Below, in pieces: positions 11,120-24,514 of a stretch of DNA of 64,000 bases. Made by a program: the position numbers and the translations under genes. The notes beneath the pieces are model-generated. The model was not told where the DNA came from. It saw only the letters and a program-made list of their open reading frames with translations, and ran no database searches. The stretch comes from Plantago elongata (Eukaryota > Streptophyta > Magnoliopsida > Lamiales > Plantaginaceae): contig JAYMSP010000113.1 in the NCBI GenBank assembly GCA_036897095.1, positions 16,847-80,846 on the forward strand, written 5' to 3'. Within the stretch, counting starts at the first letter, position 1, and each line of letters starts with the position of its first letter.

Positions 11120-14100
11120 TATTCACGTTCAAGTCAATGACACATTGTGAATGGTCTATGAAATATCAACAACGGACCGGGATTTGGTACTAAACAAGTT
11201 AAACCTGAAGCGTTGTGTATCGAGTACACCTAAAACTGTATAAAACAGTTTGGGGTATAGTCGCCACACCATGCTCGACCAAATAAAGCTCGATTATATA
11301 TAAATCTAATCTGGAAACCTAATCTCGAATTTAACAGAATATGCAGCGGAAATTAAATGACAAAGAGATATAAGTTTCTAGCATATTATATTTCTATAAT
11401 TCACCGAGCCTCATGGCGAAAATATTCACTATACAAATAATGAATACAAAGAACTACGAATATATCTAGATACAAAACATTTAAACAAACATAAAGAATT
11501 AATTTTATGAATCTATCTATCAACCTCTAAGTTTTAGATAGAAAAAGTTAATTAGAACAATATGAAAGAAATCGTGGATCTAAGATTAAATAAACTCTAG
11601 ATTTTTCTTGATTGATCGTCGTAGACTTCGTTGATTTCTCTATGTATCTTGATGAGCTATTGCGGTATATATAGTTGCCAAAAACGTGCATAGCTCATTA
11701 GATTTGTTGTGATCTTTATTGCTTGCAGTTTGAGTCCTAATCGGCTTCTACTTTAAGATTTACTCCAACTCAAACTCCAATTCTTTTTGACATCGACTTG
11801 TAGATACTCTTGGATTCTTCTTCAATGAAAGAACCTCTATATATAATAGTGGTGAATATTTATGTGAACATGAGAGTTTTATATTGAATCTTGTTCTTAT
11901 CCCAATCGACTTCTTCTCCTATTGGAAACTCTAACCAACGTACAATCCTTCTTATATTAGACTTGCAATGCTCCATATCTATGATATCTTATCCTAAAAA
12001 TATATGCACGCATATGTTCAAAGTTGTGGAAATAATTAGTGATTAGAATAAATGTAAAAATTATATATATTAAGTGTGATAATCTGTCAGTTATAGAGTG
12101 TATTTAGTATATCGTATCTAATATACCCATTTAACTTGATGGAAACAAACTTACGGAGGATACACTCAAATTTCTAACAGTTACAGTCTAGTCTAATTAA
12201 AAGGTGTTGAAGTCCAGGTGGCAATTATCAACCTTGGCCGAATTATAAAATGAAAATGAAATGATCGAAAACGCCACAATTGACAAGTGGGAAGAAGAAG
12301 CACAGTGTATTGTCGCTATGTGGCAAATTTTTAATTTGATTAAGAAAATAAAAGAATGACTAGGAAGGTTCCATACTGCTGTGGAATCTTGCAAAGGGAT
12401 TAAAGTTCAGTCCCCAGCTTATTACAATATTTATTCTTACAGCTAAACTATGCCCATTTTATCGGTGGTCGAGCTTAATTCTTGATTAATGTCAGTTTAA
12501 CAACAATACACGCACTGGTTTTCTTGGAACTTTTAGGTAATATGTTAACGCACTAGAATGATTAGTTAGGTTATGTTATTTTAACTTCCAATCAATTCAG
12601 TTCACTGCAGTTCGATATAGTTATCATTTATATTTTATTTGAACAATTAAAGAGTGACTCAAACCCCCAACTTATTGAATGGAGATGAGTTATAATTCAT
12701 ATTCTATTTTAATTCAGTTCAGTTTTATTGAGTACAATAAATTTATATTGAAAATAAAATAGCCTTAGAATTAAAAGTAAAATATTGACTTATGTTAAAA
12801 AAAGATTGGTTCAGTTTTGACGAAAATGTAACATAGACGACTAGCATATGTAAAGCAACCGTGGAAATAAAAGATGTACATAATTTGAAATCGACAAGAC
12901 ATTTGTAACCACAACTTAATGTAGTTTGATAAACAGATTCAAACAGTTGATTTTGAATAATCAAATAAATCATTAGATTGGATTCGATCTGATGTTCTTA
13001 GATTATGATTCCTAGTGGTCGATTAAATTGAGTTGAACCTCTTCTTTCCCGTTATTTGAGCATGAATCAAGGATTCCAACTGAACTAAAAGTGTTCTAAT
13101 GAACCATTACAATGTAAACAATTATATCAACGCTTTAACGGGGATCATTAGCAGAGTATGAAACAATTAGGAAATTAGTTAATGATAGGACTGAGACAAG
13201 TTTGAACTAGACACGTTTTGGGCTAAATTATTGTCCACATACTATCATGACTTTATTCCTAATGATGAAAAAATAGTTCGGGATAGACGAATCACCATCC
13301 ATATTTACTAACTTTTCGGTTTCAGAAATTTTTTATAATAAAAAATTAATTATACGAATATACACCTTCTTAAACAAGTTAATTAATTTAAAAAGTTAAT
13401 TAAATTAGTTTACTGGGAAGAAAAAAATTACCTAAAATTTACTGAGAAAAAAATTACCTAATCAACCATCTTTTCATTTCAATTATTTTTGTTAAATAGA
13501 GTACATCTCTTTCAATATTGTATACATAAAAGTAGAGGCAATAAAATACATTATTCATTTTACTCGTATGGATTATTTTTGTCGCCATAGTGGGAACTTA
13601 AAAGCTCGAGAGAAGCTAAGCACAAATTGCAATCTCAGTACTCCATTTCAGAGATCCATAGATGATAGATTATTGTAATTGCCGTATAAACTATATAGCA
13701 ATCACAAATTAAGACACAAAATTTAACTTCTTAAACTATATATCATTCACAAATTGGCTACTCCTCGAATCCACTATACAAAATGAAGACACACAGATTA
13801 ACTTCCTAAAGATCAATACTTTAATTTAATCTTAGGTGGTGAACAAAATGTTGTAGCCACTTTACTGTAATTAGAATTTCGCTTTTTGTATCTTAGCTTT
13901 ATGCTCTTAACTTTTTCACCTACCATTTATCAATTTTGTATTATATCATGGCCAAAAGAAAGCTTCTCTCCACCCACTTTATTCCTTAGAATTTTCACTT
14001 TAGATCATGCATAAAATTTACCATATTAACTTGTTAAGTCATATTATCATGATATGCGAACTTAATTTACAAGCAACACATTAGAAATAGATGTTGCTGG

Positions 14101-14439
14101 ATTTTCCTCTGTAGTGTTTTCCCTAAACTATGAGAGAATTCAACAATTGTTTGCTTGAAAATATATCTTTCTTATGTTCACATGTGAATGATGTTGGTTT
14201 GTTTGGATATATATCACATATAAAAACTTTGAGGAAATGAAGCTGATTCATACGTCGGTCTTACAAGCGATTTTGCATTGAATCACCCATGTACTTTTTG
14301 TTCCCCACACTAAAGAAAAGATATTGTAACGCCAAAACATCGTATATTACACATCCCAGTTGCACATACATGTGACTATTCCTTTGTATTTCTGCATTTA
14401 ATTTGCTCCGTTTTCCATACCATATGTTTTAGATGAACT
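11120..14439. other. Intergenic, no supported gene
   Basis: AT-rich sequence. The section from about 11,215 ('tgtgtatcgagtacacc') to 12,175 ('cactcaaatttctaaca') has TG...CA ends and a leader-like character and could be a solo LTR, but I find no matching target duplication. No ORF in 11,120-14,440 has recognisable motifs. Confidence 0.35.
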
Positions 14440-14990
14440 TAGGGGTGTAAATGAATAAAAAGATCGTAAAAAAATCGGTTAATATTCTGTTCGTGTTTGA
14501 ATTTGACCGAATCGAACGGTTCACGAACACGTTCATGTAGATAATGAATCGAACACAAACATATTTATTATTGTTCGTTAGTTCACGAACAGTTCGCGAA
14601 CAAATTAAATATATAATATAATTATACTATATATTAATATTATATAACTAACTAGTAATTATATTTATATAATTAATATATTCAATACATAATAAGTGCA
14701 GTACAATATTTATGAAATAATATTATAAATTTTTTAGTTTATTCATTATTTTATGACAATTTAATGTGACGTTTTTATATTTTTATTGTATTAAAATTAA
14801 TTTTATGTCTTTGACGAACCGAACAATTGAACATTAACGAACGAACACGAACTTGTTAAAATATTATCGAACCGAACACGATTAAAAATTTAAGATGTTC
14901 ATCGAACACGAACACGAACTGAACGAACGACATGTCGAATGAACGCATGTTTACTAAGTTAATTGTTCAGTTCGTTCGGTTTGAAATACA
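14440..14990. mobile_element. Inverted-repeat MITE-like relic rich in GAACACGAAC motifs
   Basis: The left part starts with 'taggggtgtaaatgaa'-like sequence ('cttaggggtgtaaat') and contains repeated TTCGTGTT/GTTCACGAAC units. The right part (14,815-14,990) repeats them as the complement (GAACACGAAC, GAACCGAAC, GTTCGGTT). The two arms can pair over an AT-rich centre. The opening resembles the 5' ends of plant hAT-type MITEs. The right terminus is degraded and no target duplication is visible. Confidence 0.45.
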
Positions 14991-15178
14991 TTCCCAGATA
15001 AAGTGATGGAGAGGTTTCAGATTTCTTTTTTGACATCAAATTGTTTATAAATAACTCATAAACGAGTCTGAGAGCAACAAAGTTTAATTAACCAGAATTG
15101 GAGTTTGAACCTTCTGTATATAAAAGATGTCGTAAGGAGAGAGTTGTCCAGTGTCAAAATTGTCAAACATTGCTCGGT

Positions 15179-15183
15179 AAAAG
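15179..15183. repeat. Target-site duplication AAAAG, left copy (copia A)
   Basis: AAAAG immediately precedes the LTR edge TGTAAGT at 15,184 and recurs at 24,515-24,519 just after the other LTR. A five-base duplication is what Ty1/copia integrases leave. Confidence 0.85.
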
Positions 15184-16858
15184 TGTAAGTATATGTGAGA
15201 TATAACACGATAGTGAACACAACAAAATTTTAAACATTATAATTTTACTGACAACGATTATTCTACGTGAATGTGTAAAGAGCTTTAATTTACACTTACT
15301 TGTCTACTTCCAACAATATCAAATTAAGCTTCGGATTAATAGCAACAACATGAACTTTAGCAGCTTCCAATTGTTGTTCCTCAGCTTCAGCTTATTCTCT
15401 TTGCCACCTTTCATATTCATCAGGAGTACGTCTTCCTCAAAAAGTTATCCAGCTCTCCTGCTCAACTTGATCAATCACCACGTTAGGATCCAACTTGATT
15501 TGTTTATCAAGAACGCTAGGAGGTTCTTCAAACGATTTGATAATTATTTCAATATGTGAATTGAGAGTGAGAATAATTAAACCCTAATCGGTCTATTTAT
15601 AATAATGTTATGTGATCACAAAAGTCCAAGAGGATTTGGACTCCTTTCCAAAACACATTGCCGTCCTGGTTAAATTCGGAGTTACCCGAATTTTATCAAT
15701 AGCTTGTCTAGCTCAGTTGGTCATGTGGAGAGTCCATCTCCTAGAGGTTTCTACTTTGAATCTCATTAGGTCCAATTCATATTCAACTTTTGTAATCTTT
15801 ATGGACTTTATTTTTCAATAAGTCCATAATATTATATTATTAAATCCAATTAACCATTCTCATAATAAATTATTACTAATTCAATTAATACATAATTTAT
15901 CATAATACTCATCGGTAAAGCAATCACCATAATGTGTGACCCACAGGGCCTTATATATTAAGCCCTAATCGAGTCAAGGTCCTAGTGAAATTCTTAGACA
16001 ATTTACCAGACATTATTAATATACAAGGAACGTTTGAAAGGATATACAAACCACATGTAATGCAGGGCTCGTGATGATACGGTCCTTTCATTCATGAATA
16101 CTTGGATAAGTCTGGAACTTGATAATGTGTCTGTTCCAATAACTTATTCATTTATCTCTCATTATTATTAGTTGATCTATGATCATGTTCAAACACATTT
16201 TGAATACATCCTTCGCATTGGCCAATGAATAACGATCATGAGAACTAAAGTATTCTCTCCAAAATCTATGATGAGGAATGAATCTTATTTTGGCTCAACT
16301 ACTACTGTCATATGCTTCGTAATGTACCTAACACATGCCGTATCTACCCCTAATTAGGAGTGCAAGTATTGTTCATGGTCAAATCACATCACTCCGCACA
16401 TGTAGTAAGTATTGACCTCAAGTTAAAGGACTACTTCCATAGACACACAAATAGAATCTATCAAATGGTTTCTCGGTTGGGTATACCAACACTCTCTAAA
16501 GTGCCCATGTGTCCATCATGAATAACCAAGTTATTCGTAATCGTGAGAATTACTACATTCTCAAAGAATATGATGCAAACCACATGCCTATCTAATTATG
16601 AATCTTTGATATCCCATATATGAATGATCATCTATTGGGGCGATTTTAGGACTTATATTTAGTCACTCAAGTTCTCACATCCTTAGTGACAACATGAAGT
16701 CCATGGGAACATCTTATAGAATAATTCAAACAACCATATAATTAATTCATTAAATGCAATGCCAATAGATATCATATCTCATATAATAAAACAAACTGAA
16801 TGAGATTAAATACATATCAATTCTAATAATGGTTGTCTCTAGGACATACATACTTTCA
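15184..16858 (-). repeat. Copia A 3' LTR
   Basis: It runs from TGTAAGTATA (plus strand) to ...CATACTTTCA, i.e. TG...CA on the element's own strand. It aligns throughout with 22,776-24,514 with substitutions and indels; the copy at 22,776 is about 65 bp longer. It contains the tRNA-like module at 15,702-15,770. Confidence 0.9.
15702..15770 (+). repeat. tRNA-like (SINE-like) module inside copia A 3' LTR
   Basis: TAGCTCAGTTGG at 15,709-15,720 is a perfect tRNA A box. GGAGA...TCTCC follows as a short stem, then TTTGAATCTC near 15,755-15,764 resembles a B box. It lies antisense to the element. The partner LTR has the same block at 23,327-23,395. There is no acceptor stem, so this is not a functional tRNA gene. 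Confidence 0.7.
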
Positions 16859-16873
16859 ATCTCCCACTTGGCC
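16859..16873 (-). other. Polypurine tract of copia A
   Basis: On the minus strand AAGTGGGAGAT stands directly before the 3' LTR start TGAAAGTATG. It is the expected primer for plus-strand synthesis. Confidence 0.85.
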
Positions 16874-19800
16874 TAGAGCCAATCACCCATGTGTCTAACA
16901 CCCAGATTCTCGTAATGTAGAGTATGATTATCCGCACTGAAAGGATCGGCAACATTATCCTCAGTGGGTACACATTCTATAGATACTTCTCCTCTAGCTA
17001 CCAATTCTCTAATTAAATGGTACTTCCTTGGTACATGCTTGTTCCTGTTGTTGGATCTTGACTTCTTAGCTTGTGCGACCGCACCGGTGTTGTCGCAATA
17101 AACATTTATTGGACCATTAACACTTGGAACTACCCCTAGTTCCTTTAGGAACTCAGAAATCCAGACAGCCTCTTTCACGGCTTCTGATGCAGCAACGTAT
17201 TCGGATTCGGTCGTTGAGTTAGCAGTAGTGGCTTGTTTGGAACTTTTCCAACTCACCGCTCCTCTGTTAAGAACAAACACATATCCAGTTTGTGACTTGT
17301 AGTCATCTAGATCCGACTAGAAAGAAACATCGACGTACCCATATGCCACTAGCTCTGGTTGTCCACCATACACCAGAAAACAATCTTTGGTTCTTCTAAG
17401 ATACCTAAGAATTACTTTCACAGCTGTCTAGTGTTTTTCACCTGAATTTTGTTGGTGTCGGCAAGTGACACTTATCGCATAGGCCACATCTGGCCTGGTG
17501 CAATTCATGGCATACATGATAGATCTGATTGCTGATGTATACGGTACCTTCTTCATGTTTTTGATTTCCTCTTTTGTAGAAGGACGATCCTTTACAGATA
17601 GAGTAACCCCATGTGTTGCTGGCAAGAATCCTTTCTTTGATTCTTCCATTTTGAAGCGTTTTATCACCTTGTCGAGGTAAGTGGATTGTGATAGCCCCAA
17701 CATCCTATTGGCTCTATCCCTAATTCTAATGCCAAGGATGTAGCAGGCTTCACCCAAATTCTTCATCAAAAAGGTTTTGGATACCAATCTTTCATGGATT
17801 GCAAGAAACGAATGTTATTTTCCATGATCAATATGTCGTCGGTATAAATAACCATAAGGACAATTCCTCTATCGTTGCATTTCATGTAAACGCATGGATC
17901 TTCCATACATCTGATGAAGTCAAACGATTTGACAGCTTCATCAAAATGGATATTCCAACTCCTAGAGGCTTGCTTGAGTCCATAAATGGACCTCTGTAAC
18001 TTGCAGACTGATTTGGAATTTGACTTAGATGTAAAACCTTCAGGTTGTATCATATACACCTCCTCCTCGAGGTTTTCATTAAGGAAAGCGCTCTTAACAT
18101 CCATTTGCCAAATCTTATAATCATGGTATGCAGCTATTGCAAATAAAATTCAAATAGATCTCATCTTTGCAACTGACAAAAATGTTTCATCGTAGTCAAT
18201 ACCCTATATTTGACTATAACCTTTTGCCACTAACCTAGCCTTGTAGGTTTGTACCTTGCCATCGGCATCGGTTTTCCTCTTGAAAACCCATTTGCATCCA
18301 ATGGGTCTAACCCCATCTGACAGGTCAACCAAGTTCCATACTTGATTGTGATACATCGATTCTATTTCAAATTTCATGGCCTCTTGCCACCTCACCGAGT
18401 CAATGTCAGACATTGTCTCGGTGTAAGTCTTGGGATCGTCCCCATCAGGAATATCTACATTATCATCATCATGATCCTCTAAGAGTAGATTTAATCTTTC
18501 CTTAGGGCCCATTTTATTCCTTGTTGACCTACGAAGTACGATTTCTTGTGGTTGTTCAGGCTCTGTATTCTGATTGTGATGAGGTTCTCGTATGTCGGAC
18601 TGTTCGACATCTTGAAACTATTCAGGAACGTCATCCATGATCGTATCCTGGTGGGAAGGAGAGACGGTGTCCATAATAATCTCTGCGGATTGAGTAGGAG
18701 CACTTTGCAATTGCGAAGTATTTTCTAAAATGCTTCCACTGGTTGGAAGATGTCCACCTAGTGACATGTTTCCACCATATGATTCTTTTAAAGCTCAAAC
18801 TGAGTTCATGTCACTTCCAACTGATAACCTTGCAACCTCAATGTTACTTTGAGTCTCTTCGAATTCTATTAATTTGCGTTCGTGTTCCTCGAACACGTAT
18901 TTATCTTCTAAAAACGACGCATTCCTACACAGAACAATTTTGTTTTCTTCAAGAAAATAAAAATAATAGGCTCTGGATTCCCTAGGATAACCAATAAAGT
19001 AACATTTTTCACTTACAATATCCAACTTGCTAGAGAGCATTTTCTTTACAAGTGCAGGACAACCCCAGGTTCGCAAATGTAATAGAGAAGACTTCTTGTT
19101 GAGCCATAACTCATATGGTGTTCTTTCAACTCACTTAGATGGAACCTTGTTAAGAGTATAAATTGAAGTTTGTAATGCATATCCCCATAAGAATGTTGGA
19201 AGAGTTGAGAAACTCATCATGGATCTCACCATGTCTAACAAGGTTCGGTTTCTCCTCTCAGAAACTCCATTTTTCATTTGTGGAGTTCCAGGAGGAGTCC
19301 ATTGAGACTGAATCCCATTTGCCTTTAAGTAACCTATGAACTCGTTGCTTAAGTATTCTCCACATCGATCCGATCGAAGAATCTTAATACTTCTTTCAAG
19401 TTCATTTTCTACCTCAGCCTTATACTTTTGAATTTCTCTAAGGCATCCGACTTGTCTTTCATAAGATACACATGCCCATACCTAGAGAAGTCATCAGTAA
19501 AGGTTATGAAGTAGGAAAAACCTCATCTAGCTTGAGTGGTAAAAGGTCCACATAAATCTGTGTGAATCAACTCAAGCACATTTTTGGCCCGGACACCTTT
19601 TCCTGAAAAAGGTTTATTAGTCATCTTTCCTTTTAAACATGATTCACAAACTCCATAAGATTCAAAACCGAATTGAGTCAAATAGTCTAACTTATTTAAT
19701 CTTGCAATTCTCGTCTCATTGATATGACCAAGGCTACAATGCCATAAATAGGTGGGGTTTTTCGTATCACTTAATCTTGGCCTTTTACGTTGTATATGAA

Positions 19801-21064
19801 ATATATTACGTCTACATTCAAGCAAATATAAACCATTTTGTAAATGAGCAATTGCATCATCATAACCAATAGGAGAAAATGAAAACTTTCTATTACCCAA
19901 TTGAAAGAAAATCCCTTCAACGTCTAACACTGGAATAGAAATAATATTTTGTAATGCAAGGAACGAAATAAAAATTATTAAGCTCTAAACAATTACCCGA
20001 GGGTAAATCTAATCTATAAGTTTATACACGTTCAGCATCAACTCTTGCTCCATTTTCCACATGTAGGTCGACTTCCCCTGGTCTAACCACCCTGCTTTCA
20101 TTTATCCCCTTCACATCATTTGTAATGTGTAAGCCACATGTTGTATCTAATACCCATTAATTTGAGTCATATTTAGAGATGTTAATTTCAATAACATACG
20201 TACCTTTGGTGGATCCAGATGTACTATGCGTCAGGACTCCATCAACCTTTGCTTTCTCGCATTCTCTTTTCCAATGCCCCTTCTGTCTACAATAGAGGCA
20301 AATATCCTTTTCCACCGTGTCATTCTTTTGAATTCCACTTTAAGCCTTAAGAGCAGGAAACTTTGGCCCAGCCTTAGTTTTCTTCTTCTGTTTGTACTTA
20401 CCTTTAGGGTTATTACCCTTAAAGCCAAATCTCGAAGATTGCCCAACCATGAGCACAGCTTTTCCCTTGGATAAGGTTTGTTCATAAGTCTTAAGCAAAT
20501 TGTGGAGTTCAGGCAGTGTACAGTCCTTGACATTCATATTATAGTTCACAATGAACATTGCATATGAATCTGGCAATGAGCTAAGGACAAAGATGACAGA
20601 AACACGATTCTCAAATTTTATACCAGCAGTTGCTAGCTTTTCAAATAATCCAATCATGTTGAGAACGCGTTCGCTGACATTTTCTCCCTCTTGGAGCTTG
20701 CATTTGAGGATCTCTCTAAGCAGATCATACTTAAGGTTTTCGACTTTGAGTCAAAAAGACATTTGAGATGTTCCAAAATCTCATAAGGCATCTTCTCATA
20801 GTGTTGCCTTTGCAGCTCCGTGTTCATTGCATCAAGCATAATACATTTTGCATTTTTAGAATCATCCAAATGCTTTTGGTGATATGCCATATCAAATGTG
20901 GCAAGCTCTCCAGCATCTATCGGTACATCTGAAATACGTGTGTCCAACATATATTTAATTTTCTCTTACCTGAGAACCAAACGAACGTTGCGGATCCAAT
21001 CCGAAAAGTTTGGACCAGTCAGAGTGTGTTTCTCCAAGATACTGCTAACAGATAAATGAGACAT
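16873..21064 (-). pseudogene. Copia A gag-pol polyprotein, multiply broken
   Basis: The start at ATG 21,064 gives MSHLSVSSILEKHTLTGPNF, a typical copia gag N-terminus. Pieces follow in order: gag helical domain (to about 20,340), CCHC zinc knuckle near 20,270-20,300 (CLYCRQKGHWKREC), a degraded protease near 20,150, GAG-pre-integrase with H...C..C near 19,620-19,760, integrase and its C-terminal domain (about 18,800-19,500), RT (18,510 to 17,770) with MDVKSAFLNENLEEEVYM and the active-site box YTDDILI in place of the usual YVDD, and RNase H (17,280 to 16,873) with [12 protein letters not shown] and CDNTGA. At least eight stops or frame changes interrupt it. In life the polyprotein supplies capsid, protease, integrase and reverse transcriptase. 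This copy cannot. Confidence 0.9.
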
Positions 21065-22760
21065 AGTATTCGACCTAAAAGAAGTATATATAAAACATAA
21101 ATTAATAACAGAACAATTTCTATGATCACAGACAGCGACTAAATAAACATGGACTATTGGCATATTTAGCTCCCACTATTTTCACATACTCAACGACCCG
21201 ATATGGAAAGTACGAACTCATATCAAATATAGTCATAGTGGCCAAGATCCACATTCCCACTATTACAGCCCCTGCTTAGGCTGAACACTGCAATAGTTGA
21301 ACTGGTAGGTCTCTAAACCAATTGTTTTTGCAATTCTTGGTTGATTAAACCAAGTTTGATCGACGTCCTTAGACTATTCTCACGCTTGGGCGAATAGACA
21401 TAGCTAAGTAAGTCACAACCATCACACGGTTCTACACAATGGACCTATGAGTGGTTTCTCGCCTCGTAGAACGGAGCAAACACTTTGGTGTAAATACTTT
21501 TAAACGAAAAGGTCCGAAACACCACTCAATTGTGAGGATGACGTCTTTCGAACCAATTTCAAGACTTAAATTTAAGCGGAGAACAATTAATTTGGGGGTA
21601 CATAATCACTAAACCAAGATCCTTAACATGCATCAAGTAATGGGTGCCGCATACCCATACATAATGTGAGCTCATATAAATCATATAGACATTCAAAATA
21701 AGCATAATCATGCATGAGCGGACTTTATTGATATATAAATTTACAATAAATTTACAACATATCAAATAAGCATCATTATGCACAAGTCAAATAATATGAT
21801 ATATAAATAAATCATATAACATAAACATACGAGTACAATCAAATTGTTGTGAGTCAAAGTTTGCAATAAATAATAATTTGAACTCTTCTAAAGATATTAC
21901 GTAATGCTAAAACTCAAAATATTCATCATCATGCAATTTATAATTAATTCAGGAGTCAAACAACATATATTCGAACCATATGGGCCACAAAACACAAGTT
22001 CGAAACTTCTGGGATCATTAAATAGAAGTTCGAAACTTCTGGGTTTAAAAAAACTTCTGGGTTTAAAAAAATTGATTTTAAAAACTTTTGAGGCAAGATT
22101 GTAAATACAATAAGTTGTCTATTTTCAACACAAGTCCTTGGAGAGAATCAAATTCTCAAAATGCAGTCGTTTGAGTTTCTCAAACTTACAATTCAGCCCC
22201 TGTAACATGTCAAGATCGACAAAACCTTCCGATTTCAATTTCTGAGGCGATTCACAAGTTCGAAACCTTGTTCTGAAGATCGACAATTAACCAGGTTATT
22301 CGATTCACATCCAAGACGTCGAATCGAGAAAATCAATCGTGAGTCCAATCGCAAAATTCCCAAATTCAGTTTCTCGTTCAATATTCCGACTACTGTTCGT
22401 GATTCCAACCGCAATTTCCTTCCTGACGAATCGACTCTGGGTGGGCAAAGGAAAATCCGTGAAGCTTTTATAGTCGCCATTAATGGCGGCCAGAACTTCA
22501 CGAACTCCACAATCGTGCATGGTGATCGATTCTTGAATCAAAAAGTCGAATTGATTCCGGGTGGGTCTGACACAGTTTGAATTTGGTACATAGTCTATAA
22601 AAGGTAAGAACAGCAGGAGAAAAGAAACGTACTAACCCAGTTCGATTTTGTTTAATGGCAAATGCTAAATTCATAATCATAATTATTATCTAATCAAACT
22701 TCACTCAAAAAAGCGTACCATAAACATATTATAACACGTAAATAATCGTTTAATGAGACC
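21065..22760 (-). other. Untranslated leader of copia A
   Basis: About 1.7 kb separate the primer-binding site from the gag start, unusually long for copia. It contains short tandem palindromic repeats at 21,990-22,090 and ORFs below 95 codons with no recognisable domain. Confidence 0.6.
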
Positions 22761-22774
22761 TAGCTCTTATACCA
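22761..22774 (-). other. Primer-binding site of copia A (initiator tRNA-Met type)
   Basis: The minus strand reads TGGTATAAGAGCTAGG directly after the LTR edge ACTTACA. It matches the TGGTATCAGAGC consensus complementary to plant initiator tRNA-Met with one or two changes. Confidence 0.85.
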
Positions 22775-22775
22775 C

Positions 22776-24514
22776 TGTAAGTATACGTTAGATATAACAC
22801 GATAGTGAATGCATCGGAATTTTAAAATTTTTTATATTACTGACAACGATTATTCAACGTGAATACGTAAAGAGCTTTAATTTGCACTTACTTGTCTACT
22901 TCCATCAATAGCAAATTAAGCTCCGGATTAACAGCAACAACAAGAACCTCAACAGCTTCCCATTGTTGTTCCTCAACTTCAGCTTCTTCTCTTTGCCACC
23001 TTTCTTATTCCTCAGGAGTATCGTCTTCCTCAAGGTTATCCAACTCCTCCTGCTCAACTTGATCAATCACCACGTTAGGATCCAACTTGATTTGTTGTCC
23101 TCAACCTTGGTATCCACAGGGATGTATTCTACCAAGAACTCTAGGAGGTTCTTCAAACGATTTGATAATTATTTCAATATGTGAATTGAGAGTGAGAATA
23201 ATTAAACCCTAACCGGTCTATTTATAATAATGTTATGTGATCACAAAAGTCCAAGAGGATTTGGACTTCTTTCCAAAACACGATGTCGTCCTGGTTAAAT
23301 TCAGAGTTACCCGAATTAAACCAACAACTTGCCTAGCTCAATTGGTCATGTGGAGAGTTCATCTCCGAGAGGTCTCTAATTTGAATCTCATAAGGCCCAA
23401 CCCATATTCAATTTTTATAATCTTTATAGACTTTATTTTTCAATAAGCCCAAAACATTATATTATTAAATCCAGTTAATAATTCTCATAATAAATTATTA
23501 CTAATCCAATTAATAAATAATTTATCATAATACTCATCGGTAGAACAATCACCATAATGTATGATCCATAGAGCCTTATATATTAAGCCCTAATCGAATC
23601 AAGGTCCTAGTGAAATTCTTAGACAATTTACCAGGCATTATTAATATACAAGGAACGTTTGAAAGGATATACAAACCACCTGTAATGTAGGGCTCGTGAT
23701 GATAGGTCATTTCATTCACAAATACTCGAAGTAGTCTAGAACTTGATAATGTGTCTGTTCCAATAACTTATTCATTTATCTCTCATTCTTATTAGTTGAT
23801 CTATGATCATATTCAAACACCATTTTAAATACATTGTTTGCATTGGCTAATGACTAACGATCACACTAATTATGAGAACTAAAGTATTCTCTCCAAAATT
23901 AATTATGAGGAATGACCTATCTTGGCTCAACTACTAGTCTACTACTTGCATATGCTTCGTGATGTATCCACACATGACGTATCTACCCCTATGTAGGAGT
24001 GTAAATATTGGTCATGGTCAAAGCACATCACTCTGCATATGTAGTAAGTATTGACCTCAAGTCAAAGGACTACTTCATCACCCTACACACCGATATAACC
24101 ATAGACACACAAATATAATCTATCAAATGGTTTCTCGGTTGGGTATACTAACACTCTATAAAGTGCCCATGTGTCCATCATGAATAACCAAGTTATTCAT
24201 AGTCTTGAGAACTATTACATTCTCAAAGAATATGACCACATGACAATGTAATTATGAATAATTGATATCACATATCATAATGATCATTAATTGAGACGAT
24301 TTTAGGACTTATGTTTAGTCACTCAAGTTCTTACATCCTTAGTGACAATATAAAACACATTAGAACATCTTATATAACAATTCAAATAATCATATAATTA
24401 ATTCAACAAATACAATGTCAATTAAATATAATATCTGATACAATAAAACAAACTGAATGTGGTGAAGTACATATTAATTATAATAATAATTTTCGCTGAA
24501 TATACATATTTTTA
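22776..24514 (-). repeat. Copia A 5' LTR
   Basis: It begins TGTAAGTATA (plus) and ends near 'catattttta', an altered version of the 'catactttca' end of the other LTR. A tRNA-like module sits at 23,327-23,395. AAAAG follows at 24,515. Confidence 0.88.
23327..23395 (+). repeat. tRNA-like (SINE-like) module inside copia A 5' LTR
   Basis: TAGCTCAATTGG at 23,334-23,345 and TTTGAATCTC at about 23,380-23,389 match the block at 15,702-15,770, with the stem GGAGA...TCTCC conserved between them. Confidence 0.65.

Larger units (their letters stand above)
15184..24514 (-). mobile_element. Copia A: complete Ty1/copia LTR retrotransposon, coding-dead
   Basis: The element is 9.33 kb long. The 5' LTR is at 22,776-24,514, the primer-binding site at 22,761-22,774, a leader of about 1.7 kb follows, gag-pol runs 21,064 to 16,873, the polypurine tract is at 16,859-16,873 and the 3' LTR at 15,184-16,858. 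All are on the minus strand and AAAAG duplications flank the whole. The domain order gag, zinc knuckle, protease, integrase, RT, RNase H is that of Ty1/copia. Many stops and frameshifts in pol and clear divergence between the LTRs make it an old, non-autonomous copy. Confidence 0.93.

Noticed and set aside
11215-12175. Solo LTR
   Set aside because: TG...CA-like ends can be picked, but no 5-bp duplication and no matching LTR in the window; left as anonymous.
15702-15770. Functional tRNA gene
   Set aside because: A and B boxes are present but there is no 7-bp acceptor stem and the anticodon arm is not normal; treated as a SINE-like relic.
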